The notes: a model not told the origin generated them from the sequence alone. A DNA stretch of 64,000 nucleotides from Pseudonocardia sp. EC080619-01 (GCF_001420995.1 NZ_CP012184.1:5068501-5132500), one strand, 5' to 3'. Shown: positions 50,777 through 60,308, counted from the stretch's first letter. Numbers and translations: made by a program.

Positions 50777-52588
50777 GTGAACACCCTGCTGGATCAGCAC
50801 CCCGACCTGGACTCCGCCGACATCGAGGCGGACCCGACCCCCGAGACGCCCGACACCCCCGAGACCCCCGCCGGCCCGACCTTCGCGGACCTGGGCCTCG
50901 CCCCGACGCTGCTGGCCGCACTGGACGGGCTGGGCTACGAGACCCCGAGCCCGATCCAGGCCGCCGCGATCGGCCCGCTCATCGCCGGCCGCGACCTGCT
51001 CGGGCAGGCCGCCACCGGCACCGGCAAGACCGCCGCGTTCGCGCTGCCGATGCTGCAGCGGCTCGCCGACGGCCGCGTCTCCCGCGACCGCGGCCCGAAG
51101 CCCTTCGGCATCGTGCTCGCCCCGACCCGTGAGCTGGCCATGCAGGTCGGCGAGGCCGTCACCAAGTACGGCGCCGAGCTCGGCGCGCGCGTCGCCTGCG
51201 TGTTCGGTGGTGCGCCGATCGGCCCGCAGCTGGGCCAGCTGCGCCGCGGCGTCGACGTCGTCGTCGCCACCCCCGGCCGCGCCATCGACCTGATCAACCG
51301 CGGTGCGCTGTCGCTGGACGCGATCGAGGTCGCCGTCCTGGACGAGGCCGACGAGATGCTCGACATGGGCTTCGTCGAGGACATCGAGACCATCCTCGGC
51401 TCGACCCCCGAGGGCCGGCAGACGGTGCTGTTCTCGGCGACCATGCCGGGCCGCATCCAGAGCCTGGCGCGCACGCACCTGAGCGACCCGGCCGACATCC
51501 GCATCAAGCGGGAGGCGACGCCGGAGGGTGAGGCCCCGAAGGTCCGCCAGACCGCGTACCACGTGCCGCGCAGCCACGTGACCGTCGCGCTGGGCCGGGT
51601 GCTCGAGATGGAGCAGCCGACCGCGGCGATCGTGTTCTGCCGCACCCGCGCCGACGTCGACGCCGTCACCGAGACCCTCACCGCGCGCGGCCTGCGCGCG
51701 GAGGCGCTGCACGGCGGCATGGACCAGGAGCACCGGACCCGCGTCGTCGAGCGACTGCGTGCCGGGCGGACCGAGCTGCTGGTCGCGACCGACGTCGCGG
51801 CCCGCGGTCTCGACATCGACTCGCTGACCCACGTGGTCAACCACGACGTCCCGTCGTCGCCGGAGTCCTACGTGCACCGGATCGGCCGGGTCGGCCGCGC
51901 CGGGCGCGAGGGCGTCGCGATCACCCTGGTGACCCCGGGGTCGGTGCGGCACCTGCGCAACATCGAGCGGCTGATCGGCGGCTCGGTGCCCAGCGCGCCG
52001 GTGCCGTCCCCCGCGGACCTGCGCACCGTGCGGCTGGCCCGCACCGCGCTGGCCCTGCGCGAGCAGATCGGCACCGACGGCGACGCACAGCCGTCCGACG
52101 GGGTCGACGAGCTGGTGCTCGACCTGGCCCGCGACAACGACCTCGCCTCGATCGCCGCCGCCGCGATCCGCATCGCCCGGGCCGGCACCTCGGTCCCGGA
52201 CGACGAGATCGAGATCCCCGAGGTCCGCTCGCGCGGCGGCCGCGACCGCGGTCCGGCCGACCGTGGCCCGCGCCGCGACCGTGACGGCCGTCCGGGCGCC
52301 GGGCGCGGCCAGGGCGCCCGTCCGCCGAAGGCGGGCACCACCCGGCTGTTCGTCTCCGCCGGCCGGGCGTCGGGCATCCGTCCGCAGGACATCGTGGGCG
52401 CGCTGGCGAACGAGTCCCGGCTGTCCGGCCGCGACATCGGTGCCATCCAGATCCACGAGCGGCACGCGCTGGTCGAGGTCCCGGAGCACGCCGCCGACGA
52501 CGTGCTGCGCTCGCTGCGTGGCGCGACCACGCTGAAGGGCCGCAAGGCCAACGTCCGTCGTGACCGGGACGGTGCGGCCGCCGGCTGA
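50777..52588 (+). CDS. DEAD-box RNA helicase (CsdA/DbpA-like)
   Basis: The product has 603 residues. The helicase core carries the Q motif, Walker A ATGTGKT, VLDEADEMLD (DEAD), the SAT motif in LFSATMPG, and HRIGRVGRAG. A linker rich in Arg, Gly and Asp follows. The C-terminal domain, TTRLFVSAGRASGIRPQDIVGALANESRLSGRDIGAIQIHERHALVEVP, is the DbpA-type RNA-binding domain. It unwinds structured RNA and helps ribosome assembly or cold growth. GAGGA precedes the GTG. The 5' region of about 200 nt may include a regulated leader. Confidence 0.93.
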   Translation: MNTLLDQHPDLDSADIEADPTPETPDTPETPAGPTFADLGLAPTLLAALDGLGYETPSPIQAAAIGPLIAGRDLLGQAATGTGKTAAFALPMLQRLADGRVSRDRGPKPFGIVLAPTRELAMQVGEAVTKYGAELGARVACVFGGAPIGPQLGQLRRGVDVVVATPGRAIDLINRGALSLDAIEVAVLDEADEMLDMGFVEDIETILGSTPEGRQTVLFSATMPGRIQSLARTHLSDPADIRIKREATPEGEAPKVRQTAYHVPRSHVTVALGRVLEMEQPTAAIVFCRTRADVDAVTETLTARGLRAEALHGGMDQEHRTRVVERLRAGRTELLVATDVAARGLDIDSLTHVVNHDVPSSPESYVHRIGRVGRAGREGVAITLVTPGSVRHLRNIERLIGGSVPSAPVPSPADLRTVRLARTALALREQIGTDGDAQPSDGVDELVLDLARDNDLASIAAAAIRIARAGTSVPDDEIEIPEVRSRGGRDRGPADRGPRRDRDGRPGAGRGQGARPPKAGTTRLFVSAGRASGIRPQDIVGALANESRLSGRDIGAIQIHERHALVEVPEHAADDVLRSLRGATTLKGRKANVRRDRDGAAAG

Positions 52589-52605
52589 CGACGACCCGTA
52601 CGACA

Positions 52606-52641
52606 CGAGGGCCCCGCGCGGACGATCGCGCGGGGCCCTCG
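52606..52641. terminator. Bidirectional terminator hairpin (15-bp stem)
   Basis: CGAGGGCCCCGCGCG pairs perfectly with CGCGCGGGGCCCTCG around GACGAT. It sits between the convergent helicase stop (52588) and L,D-transpeptidase stop (52665). It is the longest perfect hairpin I see in the window. Confidence 0.85.
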
Positions 52642-52664
52642 GCGTGTGCGGGGTGGGGTGCGGG

Positions 52665-53153
52665 TCAGCGCACCTCGACCCGGTCGCCCTGGTCGAGCTT
52701 GCCGAAGAACACCGTCGCGTCCTTGCCCTTGAGCTTCACGCAGCCGGCCGACGTCGAGTTCCGGTCGCCCTCGTGGAAGGCGACGCCGCCGGGGGCGAAG
52801 AACACCGACCACGGCATCGGGGCGCCGTCGAACTCCGCGGAGTGGTGGTCCTGGTCCTTGTCGTAGACCTCGAAGTCGCCGGTGGGGGTCTCGGTGCCCT
52901 GCCCGCCGTGGTTGACGCGGACCGGGCCGTAGCTGACGGCGCCGTCGTCGAGGATCCAGGCCTGGTCGCTCGCGAGGTCCACGCACGCCCGCGCGGCCGC
53001 GGAGCAGGGCGTGCCGGCGACGCCCCCCGGCTCCGGGACGGCGAGCGCGGTACCCGCGGCACCCAGTCCGATCACCAGCCCGGCGGCCGTGACGGCGATG
53101 GCCCGCCGGCGGCGGGTGCGACGCGTACTGCGGGGAACGTTCGTGTGCGCCAT
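52665..53153 (-). CDS. Small exported L,D-transpeptidase (YkuD domain)
   Basis: This 162-residue protein has a basic N-terminus and a signal segment (AIAVTAAGLVIGLGAAGTALA), then a minimal YkuD domain. The catalytic motif is HEGDRNSTSAGCVKL, with Cys138. The fold runs from ACVDLASDQAWILDDGAVSYGPVRVNHGGQGTETPTGDF to the end, with no Ig-like or binding domain. It probably cross-links or edits peptidoglycan, or acts on a small peptide substrate. It is divergent from ilvD, 173 nt apart. Confidence 0.88.
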   Translation of the reverse strand: MAHTNVPRSTRRTRRRRAIAVTAAGLVIGLGAAGTALAVPEPGGVAGTPCSAAARACVDLASDQAWILDDGAVSYGPVRVNHGGQGTETPTGDFEVYDKDQDHHSAEFDGAPMPWSVFFAPGGVAFHEGDRNSTSAGCVKLKGKDATVFFGKLDQGDRVEVR

Positions 53154-53326
53154 GGGTGCGACGGTGTCCTCTCACGGGTGAACGGCAGGCCTGCCATGAA
53201 GATCAACGGTGACGGGGCGCAACAGTTACGGCCGATCGGGGTACCGATCTCGGTGAGTGCCCGGCCCGTGCCGTCGTTCTGCGAGAGGATCGGGCGACGC
53301 CGGACGACGCAGACGAGGAGCGCGTG

Positions 53327-55018
53327 ATGACCACCACGGGACCCACCGCCACACGCAAGCCGCGCAGCCACCAGGTCACCGACGGGCTGGGGGCCACCGC
53401 CGCCCGCTCGATGCTGCGGGCTGTCGGCATGCGCGACGACGACTTCGCCAAACCCCAGATCGGGATCGCGTCGTCCTGGAACGAGATCACCCCGTGCAAC
53501 CTGTCGCTGCAACGGCTGGCGATGGCGGCCAAGGAGGGCGTCCACGCCGCGGGCGGCTACCCGCTGGAGTTCGGCACGATCTCGGTGTCCGACGCCATCT
53601 CCATGGGCCACCGCGGCATGCACTACTCCCTGGTCAGCCGGGAGATCATCGCCGACTCCGTGGAGACGGTCGTGGAGGCGGAACGGCTCGACGGCACCGT
53701 CCTGCTGGCCGGCTGCGACAAGTCGCTGCCCGGGATGCTGATGGCCGCGGCCCGGCTCGACCTCGCCGGGGTGTTCGTCTACGCCGGATCGATCATGCCG
53801 GGCCGGGTGGGCGACCGGGAGGTCAACATCGGCGACGCGTTCGAGGCCATCGGCGCGTGCGCCCGCGGCCTGATCACCCCCGACGAGGTCGACGCCCTGG
53901 AGCGGTCGATGTGCCCGGGGGAGGGTGCCTGCGGCGGCTTCTACACGGCCAACACCATGGCGGCCGCGGCCGAGGCGCTCGGGATGGCACTGCCCGGCTC
54001 GGCGAGCCCGCCTGCCGTCGACCGGCGCCGGGACGGCGTCGCCCGCGCGTCCGGCGAGGCGTCGGTGGGCATGATCGACCGCGGACTCACGGCCCGGTCG
54101 ATCCTGACCCAGCACGCGTTCGAGAACGCGATCGCCGTCGTCATGGCGTTCGGCGGGTCCACCAACGCGGTGCTGCACCTGCTCGCGATCGCCCGCGAGG
54201 CCGGCGTCGACCTGACCCTCGACGACTTCAACCGGGTCGGTGACCGGGTGCCGCACCTCGCGGACGTGAAGCCGTTCGGCAAGCACCTCATGTACGCCGT
54301 CGACTAGGTCGGCGGCGTCCCCGTCGTGATGAAGGCGCTGCTCGACGCCGGACTGATCCACGGCGACGCGCTCACCGTCACCGGGCGGACCGTCGCGGAG
54401 AACCTCGACGACCTCGCGCCCCCCGGGCTCGACGGCTCCGTCATCCACGACCTGGCGAACCCGATCCATCCCACCGGCGGGCTCACCATCCTGCGCGGCT
54501 CGCTCGCGCCGGAGGGCGCCGTGGTCAAGTCCGCCGGCTTCGACGCGGCGACCTTCACCGGCACCGCCCGGGTGTTCGACGGCGAGCAGGGCGCCCTCGA
54601 CGCCGTCGACGCCGGCGAGATCGAGCCCGGCACGATCATGCTGATCCGCTACGAGGGGCCGCGGGGCGGCCCGGGGATGCGGGAGATGCTCGCCGTCACC
54701 GGCCGGATCAAGGGCGCCGGTCTCGGCAAGGACGTGCTCCTGGTGACCGACGGCCGGTTCTCCGGCGCGACGACCGGCCTGTGCGTCGGGCACGTGGCCC
54801 CGGAGGCCGCCGACGGCGGGCCGATCGCCCTGGTCCACGACGGCGACACGATCACCCTGGACATGAAGGGCCGCACGATCGACATCGGGATCGACGACGC
54901 CGAGCTGGAGCGCCGGCGGGCGGCGTGGGTCCGGCCGGAACCCACCAACCGGCGCGGTGTGCTGGGCAAGTACGCCAAGCTGGTGTCGTCGGCCGCCGAC
55001 GGCGCGGTCTGCGGCTGA
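53327..55018 (+). pseudogene. ilvD: Dihydroxy-acid dehydratase (ilvD) interrupted by in-frame amber codon
   Basis: The full reading of 563 codons matches IlvD, the Fe-S enzyme that makes 2-keto acids for valine, leucine and isoleucine. The first part has SWNEITPCNLSL, the cysteine in LAGCDKSLPGM, and CPGEGACGGFYTANTM. A TAG at 54305-54307 follows LMYAVD. Directly after it the same frame goes on as VGGVPVVMKALLDAGLIHGD to the proper end LVSSAADGAVCG. Homologues have an ordinary residue here. No base is missing, so this is a single substitution, a sequencing error, or a read-through codon. Downstream translation could restart at ATG 54326 but would give an inactive half. GAGGAG precedes the ATG at 53327. 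Confidence 0.87.
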
Positions 55019-55234
55019 GTCCCCTGCCCCCGGGTGCCGCGTTCGGCGCAACGCACCGACCGGCCAGCGCGACCCCCGGTGCGACGCCTCGGCCCGGGAT
55101 GGCATCCTTCGCCCCGGGACGATCGAGAATGGGCACGCACCCCACGGCCTCCGGCGGGCGTCCTAACCCTTCTGAAACCGCCGTGACCTCCTCTGGAAAC
55201 GGCGGGCGGTGATCGTGTGGGTGTGGAGGCCGGC

Positions 55235-56926
55235 ATGGGTGATCAGTTGTTCCCGGAGACCGTCGTCGGATCGGGCGTCGGCGTCGTGGTGCCCTACGAC
55301 TTCGCGCAGGACCGCGAGATGTGGCGCTGGGTCCCGGAGCCGACGTCGCTGCACGTCACCCGGACCCCATACCTGACCGTCCCGGCCGACGCCGGCCAGG
55401 CCCGGATCATCTCCGCGCCGGAGATCGTGCGGCAGGCCGTGCAGAACGTGCTGCTGCCCGAGCCGGGTGTCGTCGCGTACTCCTGCACGTCGGGCAGCTT
55501 CGTCGACGGCGCCGACGGCGAGCGGGCGCTGCGCCGGGTCCTCCTCGATGCCGGTGCCCCGCAGGCCGTCACGACCGCCGGGTCGCTGGTCGACGCCTGC
55601 GCCGCGCTCGGGGTGGACCGGCTCGCGCTCGCGACCCCCTACGTCGACGACCTCACCGCGAAGCTCGAGGGCTTCCTCGCCGCGCACGGCGTCACCAGTG
55701 TCGAACGGCACGGCCTCGGACTCCTCGGCCGGATCTGGGCCGTGACGCCCGACGAGGTGGTCCGGGCGGTCCGCGCCGCCGACCACCCGGACGCCGAGGC
55801 CGTCTTCGTCTCCTGCACCAACCTGCCGACCTACGACGTGATCGCCGTCCTGGAACGCGAGCTCGGCAAGCCCGTGCTGACGGCCAACCAGGTCACGATG
55901 TGGGCTGCCCTCGGCGCGATCGGGCTGGACGCCGTCGGCCCCGGGCAGGCGCTGATCGAGTGCCGCACGCCCGGTGACCGTCCGGTCCTGCGCGTGGTGC
56001 CGGAGATCCCCGCCGAGGCGGCGGCCGGGAGTCCCCGGGACGGGGACGGGACCGGGTTGCCGTCGCTGCACAAGGTCCGCGTCCGGCTGCCCGACGAGTC
56101 CGGGGCACTGGCCCGGCTCACCGCCGCCGTCGCGGAGGTCGGGGGCAACATCCTGTCGCTCTCGGTCCACGGCGGCGACTCCCGCTCGGTCGTCGACGAG
56201 ATGATGGTCGGTGGCGTCGTGAGCGCCGCCCGGCTGACCCGGGTGATCCGCAGGCGGCTGCGCTCCGCGGCCCCGGACGCCGTCCAGGTCGTCGCCGCGG
56301 ACCCGCACGAGCTCGTCGACGCCCCGACCCGTGCGCTCGACCTGGCCGGCCGGGTGCGGACCCCCGACGACGTGCTGCACGGGCTCCTGGAGCTGCTGCA
56401 CGCGGACGAGATCGCCGTCGAGCCCACCGGGCCGGACCCCGCGGAGACCCACGCGCTCGGCCTGCCCTCGCCGTTCGGCGGGCACGTCGTCGCCCGCCGG
56501 GAGTGGGCGCCCTTCACCGTGACCGAACGCGCCCGCGCCGAGGCGTTCCTGCGGGTGACGGCCGCCCGCCCGGCCGGTGCCGTGCACGAGGTGCTGCTGC
56601 CCGGCGGCGGGCAGGTCGTCGCGAGCGCGGCGACCGGCGACGAGGTGACCGAGCTCGACGCGTTGCTGCGTGCCTGCCTGTCCGGTGCGGACGGCGCCGA
56701 CGACGACTGGACGGCGGCCGACCTCCGTGCCGTGCTGCTGCCGTCGACGGGGCGGTGCCTGGTGGTGCGGTCCGCGGACGGCGCGCTCGTCGCGCTCGCC
56801 TCCCGGATGGACGCCGACGAGCTCGACCCGGCCGCGGAGCCCGTCGTGCTGGTGCACCCGGACTACCGCGGGCAGCGGCTGGGCGGCTGGCTGCGGGACA
56901 AGCTCGCCGCCGTGTCCGCGGCCTAG
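55235..56926 (+). CDS. Maleate-isomerase-like (Asp/Glu racemase superfamily) enzyme fused to ACT and GNAT-like domains
   Basis: The product has 563 residues in at least three parts. Residues about 10-250 are a maleate cis-trans isomerase/arylmalonate decarboxylase-type enzyme with the two catalytic cysteines in VVAYSCTSGSF and AVFVSCTNLPTYD. Residues about 280-350 form an ACT domain (RLPDESGALARLTAAVAEVGGNILSLSV), which usually binds an amino acid. The rest ends with a GNAT-like motif, VLVHPDYRGQRLGGWLRDKL. The ATG has GGAGG 5 nt upstream. A methyltransferase gene follows 9 nt downstream, with its own -10 over this stop codon. Natural substrate and the reason for the fusion are unknown. Confidence 0.78.
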   Translation: MGDQLFPETVVGSGVGVVVPYDFAQDREMWRWVPEPTSLHVTRTPYLTVPADAGQARIISAPEIVRQAVQNVLLPEPGVVAYSCTSGSFVDGADGERALRRVLLDAGAPQAVTTAGSLVDACAALGVDRLALATPYVDDLTAKLEGFLAAHGVTSVERHGLGLLGRIWAVTPDEVVRAVRAADHPDAEAVFVSCTNLPTYDVIAVLERELGKPVLTANQVTMWAALGAIGLDAVGPGQALIECRTPGDRPVLRVVPEIPAEAAAGSPRDGDGTGLPSLHKVRVRLPDESGALARLTAAVAEVGGNILSLSVHGGDSRSVVDEMMVGGVVSAARLTRVIRRRLRSAAPDAVQVVAADPHELVDAPTRALDLAGRVRTPDDVLHGLLELLHADEIAVEPTGPDPAETHALGLPSPFGGHVVARREWAPFTVTERARAEAFLRVTAARPAGAVHEVLLPGGGQVVASAATGDEVTELDALLRACLSGADGADDDWTAADLRAVLLPSTGRCLVVRSADGALVALASRMDADELDPAAEPVVLVHPDYRGQRLGGWLRDKLAAVSAA

Positions 56927-56929
56927 GCT
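56924..56929 (+). promoter_or_regulatory. Leaderless -10 hexamer TAGGCT
   Basis: TAGGCT overlaps the stop codon of the upstream gene and ends 6 nt before the ATG at 56936. It has the same hexamer and spacing as the MarR promoter. Confidence 0.5.
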
Positions 56930-56935
56930 GGGGGC

Positions 56936-57517
56936 ATGCAGCGCGACCTCCCTGACGACTGGACGGCCTGGAAGGACCGGGTGGATCTCGGCTCCTACGA
57001 CGCCCGGTGGGCGGCGATGGCCGAGGCGGGGGAGAACCCGCACGGCGAGGCCGACCTCGTGCAGGCGCTGCTGGACCGCGGCCCGGTGCTCGACGGCGGC
57101 TGCGGTACCGGGCGGGTCGGGATCGAGCTGGACCGTCGGGGGATCGACGTCGTCGGGGTCGATCCGGACCCGGACATGATCGCCGCGGCCCGGGCCAAGG
57201 CCCCGGGTCTCCGGTGGCTGGTGTCCGGTCTGGAGTCACTCGACCTGGCCGAGGAGTTCGGGCTGGTCGTGCTGGCGGGCAACGTGATCCCGTACGCGAC
57301 CGACCGGCCCGGGTTGCTGGCCGGGTGCGCCCGCCACCTGCGCCCGGGCGGGTTGCTGCTGGCCGGGTACACGCTGCGGCCGGACTGGCCGACGGTCGGC
57401 GACGTCGACGGCTGGTGCGCCGCCGCCGGGCTGGAGCCGGTCGAGCGGTGGTCGACCTGGGACCGCGCCCCGTGGGACGGCGGCGACTACGCCGTCACCC
57501 TGCACGCCCGCCGGTAG
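56936..57517 (+). CDS. Class I SAM-dependent methyltransferase
   Basis: The protein has 193 residues. The SAM-binding motif I is VLDGGCGTGRVGIELDRRG, followed by the acidic loop VVGVDPDPDMI and LVVLAGNVIPY. It is small, without a substrate domain, so the acceptor cannot be named. Its own -10 and leaderless start make it separable from the fusion protein upstream. Its stop is 12 nt from the convergent kinase gene. Confidence 0.87.
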   Translation: MQRDLPDDWTAWKDRVDLGSYDARWAAMAEAGENPHGEADLVQALLDRGPVLDGGCGTGRVGIELDRRGIDVVGVDPDPDMIAAARAKAPGLRWLVSGLESLDLAEEFGLVVLAGNVIPYATDRPGLLAGCARHLRPGGLLLAGYTLRPDWPTVGDVDGWCAAAGLEPVERWSTWDRAPWDGGDYAVTLHARR

Positions 57518-57529
57518 CGGCCGGGCGGG

Positions 57530-59047
57530 TCAGCACACGTCGTCGCCGGGGGTGCGCGGTGCCGCCCCGAGCGGCTGGATGTAGGAGTCACCGCCCGCCG
57601 CACGCAGCGCCGTGCAGGCACGGTCGCGGCTCGGGAACGGCCCGAGGTAGACGGCGTAGATGAGGTTCCCGTCCGGGGTCCGCGGCCGGAACGACGAGCA
57701 GCTCCGCAGCGACAGCAGGTAGTCCGACCCCGGGTGCCGGTCCAGGTGCATCGTGACGTCCTCGACGTAGCGTGCCGGATCGACCGCCGCCCCGACGACG
57801 ACCACGTCCTGCCCGGAGCAGCCGAGCCGGCTCACCGGGCGGTCCAGGCCGAGGTCGCCGTCACCGGCCGGGACCACGGGTGCCGACGTCGTACCCGCGG
57901 GCTGCAGCGGACCCGGGTCGGCGACGGGCTCCGGCGTCTCGAACGACGGGACGACGACCGGCGGCTCGGCGCCGCCGCGGGGCACGACCACCCACACCGC
58001 GGCGACCAGCACGGCGGCCACCAGCGTGGCCGCACCGATGACGGTCGCGAGCACCCGGCGGCCGTGGCGTGGCGGGGCGTCCCGGCCGGGGGGACCGTCC
58101 GGCTCGCCGGGGACGATCCAGGGGTCCCGGTCGTCGTCGCGCAGGGTCGGTGGTGGGACCTCCGGCCGGGTCGGCGGGGGAGCCACGGGTGCGGCCTCCA
58201 CCAGTGCCTGCACCTGCGCGGCGAGTGCCCCGGCGGTGGCGGGGCGGTCGCCGGGGTCCTTCGCCATCCCGCGGGCCACCACCTCGTCCCAGCCGGGGGC
58301 GAGGTCGGGGCGCAGCGCGGTGACCCGCGGCGGCGGCGTGACCAGGTGCGCGGACAGGACGGCGGCCGGGTCGGTGCCGGGGAACGGCTGCCGCCCGGTG
58401 AGCATCTCGAACAGCACGCAGGTCAGCGAGTAGACGTCGGCCCGGCCGTCGACCGCCGCGTCGGACGAGCGGAGCCGCTCCGGTGCGAGGTAGCCGAGCG
58501 TGCCGACGGTCGCGCCGGTGGCGGTGAGCGCGGTCGGCGCCGTCGGCTCGGGCCCGACGACCCGGGCGATCCCGAAGTCGACGAGGTAGGTGAAGTCGTC
58601 GCGGGCCTCGACGACCAGCAGGTTCGCCGGCTTGACGTCGCGGTGCACCAGCCCGGCGGCGTGCGCGGCGTCGAGCGCGTGCGCGGCCTGGCGGACGATC
58701 CCGGCGGCACGGGCGGCGGGCAGCGGCGCCCGCCGCGCCAGCAGCCGCGCCAGGTCCTCGCCGTCGATCAGCCGCATCGACAGGTACAGCCGCCCGTCGA
58801 TCTCCCCGTAGCCGTGTACCGGGACGACGTGCGGGTCGCGCAGCTCGAACGCCGCACGGGCCTCCCGCCGGAACCGCTCGACGGTGACGCGGTCGCCCGC
58901 GAGGTGCGCGGACAGCACCTTCAGCGCGACCTCGCCGCCGTGCCGGTGGTCGAAGGCCCGGAAGACCTCGCCCATCCCACCCGCACCGAGCCGTCCGCGG
59001 ATCTCGAAGTCGCCGAACACCGTCCCGGCCGTGAACGCGCCGTCCAT
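57530..59047 (-). CDS. Receptor-type Ser/Thr protein kinase (PknB-like)
   Basis: The product has 505 residues. The kinase domain (10-270) has GAGGMGEV, Lys43, HRDVKP (135-140), DFG (157-159) and APE (188-190). A Pro-rich juxtamembrane stretch and one membrane helix (VLATVIGAATLVAAVLVAAVWVVV) follow. The extracellular domain of about 150 residues has four cysteines and a SPOR-like pattern near the end (IYAVYLGPFPSRDRACTALRAAGGDSYIQ). PASTA repeats, common in PknB, are absent. It presumably senses a wall or surface signal. Confidence 0.92.
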   Translation of the reverse strand: MDGAFTAGTVFGDFEIRGRLGAGGMGEVFRAFDHRHGGEVALKVLSAHLAGDRVTVERFRREARAAFELRDPHVVPVHGYGEIDGRLYLSMRLIDGEDLARLLARRAPLPAARAAGIVRQAAHALDAAHAAGLVHRDVKPANLLVVEARDDFTYLVDFGIARVVGPEPTAPTALTATGATVGTLGYLAPERLRSSDAAVDGRADVYSLTCVLFEMLTGRQPFPGTDPAAVLSAHLVTPPPRVTALRPDLAPGWDEVVARGMAKDPGDRPATAGALAAQVQALVEAAPVAPPPTRPEVPPPTLRDDDRDPWIVPGEPDGPPGRDAPPRHGRRVLATVIGAATLVAAVLVAAVWVVVPRGGAEPPVVVPSFETPEPVADPGPLQPAGTTSAPVVPAGDGDLGLDRPVSRLGCSGQDVVVVGAAVDPARYVEDVTMHLDRHPGSDYLLSLRSCSSFRPRTPDGNLIYAVYLGPFPSRDRACTALRAAGGDSYIQPLGAAPRTPGDDVC

Positions 59048-59109
59048 GCCCACCCCCACCCCTCGCCGACGGTGATACCAGATCGAGGGCCGCGGGACGG
59101 GCGAACCGG

Positions 59110-59907
59110 TCAGATCCGGCAGAGCACCTCGCCGTGCGGGATCAGGAACCAGCCGTCGGGATGTGCCGCCCACTCGCGCCAGGCCTGCGAGATGCCGTCC
59201 AGCTCGGGCTCCTCGGCGAGCCCCCGCTCGACGGCCATCCGCCCCACGCCCGTGTGGATCCGGTCCGCCCACATGCCGCCCCAGGCGGCGCGCTCGTCCG
59301 GTGTCGCGTAGCACCAGACCGAGGCCGACGGCGTCACCTCGGCGAACCCGGCGGCGTGCGCCCAGCCGAGCAGCCGGCGTCCGGCGTCGGGCTCGGCGTC
59401 GTTGCCGTGGGCCACCGCCCGGTACAGCTCCAGCCAGCGGTCCAGCCGCGGGTCGTGCGGCCACCACTGGAACCCGGCGTAGTCGGCGTCGCGGGCGGCG
59501 ACGATGCCGCCGGGGCGGGCGACCCGGCGCATCTCGCGCAGCACCGCGACCGGGTCCGAGACGTGCTGCAGCACCTGGTGGGCGTGCACGACGTCCCAGG
59601 TGTCGTCGGGATCGGAGAGGGCGTAGCCGTCGTCGACGGCGAACTCGACGGTCACACCACGTTCGGCGGCACCGGCCCTGGCCCGGTCGAGCGTGTCCGC
59701 GACGACCTCGATCCCGCGGACCCGGCCGGGCGCGACCCGCGCGGCGAGGTCGGCGGTGATGCTGCCCGGCCCGCAGCCGACGTCGAGCAGGTCGGTGCCG
59801 GGTGCGAGGTGCGGCAGCAGGTAGCCGCACGAGTTCTCCGCGGTGCGCGCCGCGTGCGAGCGGACGACGACCTCGGGGTGGCCGTGGGTGTAGGTGTCGC
59901 GGGGCAT
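59110..59907 (-). CDS. SAM-dependent methyltransferase
   Basis: The product has 265 residues. Motif I is DLLDVGCGPGSITADLA. Then come VDDGYALSDPDDTWDVVHAHQVLQHVSDP and EMRRVARPGGIVAARDADY, a close relative of UbiE/menaquinone-type methyltransferases. The C-terminal part has several Trp (WWPHDPRLDRWL, WCYATPDERAAWGGMW), which may line an acceptor pocket. The acceptor is unknown. Confidence 0.87.
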   Translation of the reverse strand: MPRDTYTHGHPEVVVRSHAARTAENSCGYLLPHLAPGTDLLDVGCGPGSITADLAARVAPGRVRGIEVVADTLDRARAGAAERGVTVEFAVDDGYALSDPDDTWDVVHAHQVLQHVSDPVAVLREMRRVARPGGIVAARDADYAGFQWWPHDPRLDRWLELYRAVAHGNDAEPDAGRRLLGWAHAAGFAEVTPSASVWCYATPDERAAWGGMWADRIHTGVGRMAVERGLAEEPELDGISQAWREWAAHPDGWFLIPHGEVLCRI

Positions 59908-59927
59908 GGGCTCCAGCCTGCCCGAGG

Positions 59928-60299
59928 TCACCGCGCCCGGCGGATCCGGATCGCGCCGCGCGCCGTCGACGGGTCGACGACCGCACCCTTCTGGACGATC
60001 TCGACGGTGCCGGCGTCGACCAGCCGGCGGGCGGCCATCCGGGCCGGTTCCATGAGGTCCCGCCAGCCGTCGGGGGCGACGTCGCGGGCCGCCTCGGACG
60101 GGCAGATCGTCGCCCCGGCCCGCCGGCCGTCGAGCAGGCGGGTGATCGCGTCCTCCAGGTCGCGGTCGACCGGCGTCACCCCGCGGCGCCGGCAGCCCGC
60201 CGAGCAGTACCGCACCTGGTCCCAGTCGCGCGCCCACTTCCGGCGCCACTCGATCCGGCGCCCGCAGACGGCGCAGGTCTTCTCCTCCACGCCCCCCAT
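59928..60299 (-). CDS. DUF2256/DUF3253 protein with zinc-ribbon motif
   Basis: This 123-residue protein begins with a zinc-binding segment KTCAVCGRRIEWRRKW and YCSAGCRR (four cysteines), which is DUF2256. A winged-helix-like DUF3253 part follows (DLEDAITRLLDGRRAGATICPSEAARDV). It probably binds nucleic acid. It is next to, and same strand as, aroE and a methyltransferase. Confidence 0.83.
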   Translation of the reverse strand: MGGVEEKTCAVCGRRIEWRRKWARDWDQVRYCSAGCRRRGVTPVDRDLEDAITRLLDGRRAGATICPSEAARDVAPDGWRDLMEPARMAARRLVDAGTVEIVQKGAVVDPSTARGAIRIRRAR

Positions 60300-60308
60300 G
60301 GTCCGGGA

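Noticed and set aside
54326..55018. Independent small gene after the amber codon
   Set aside because: It has no ribosome-binding site and is the exact continuation of IlvD.
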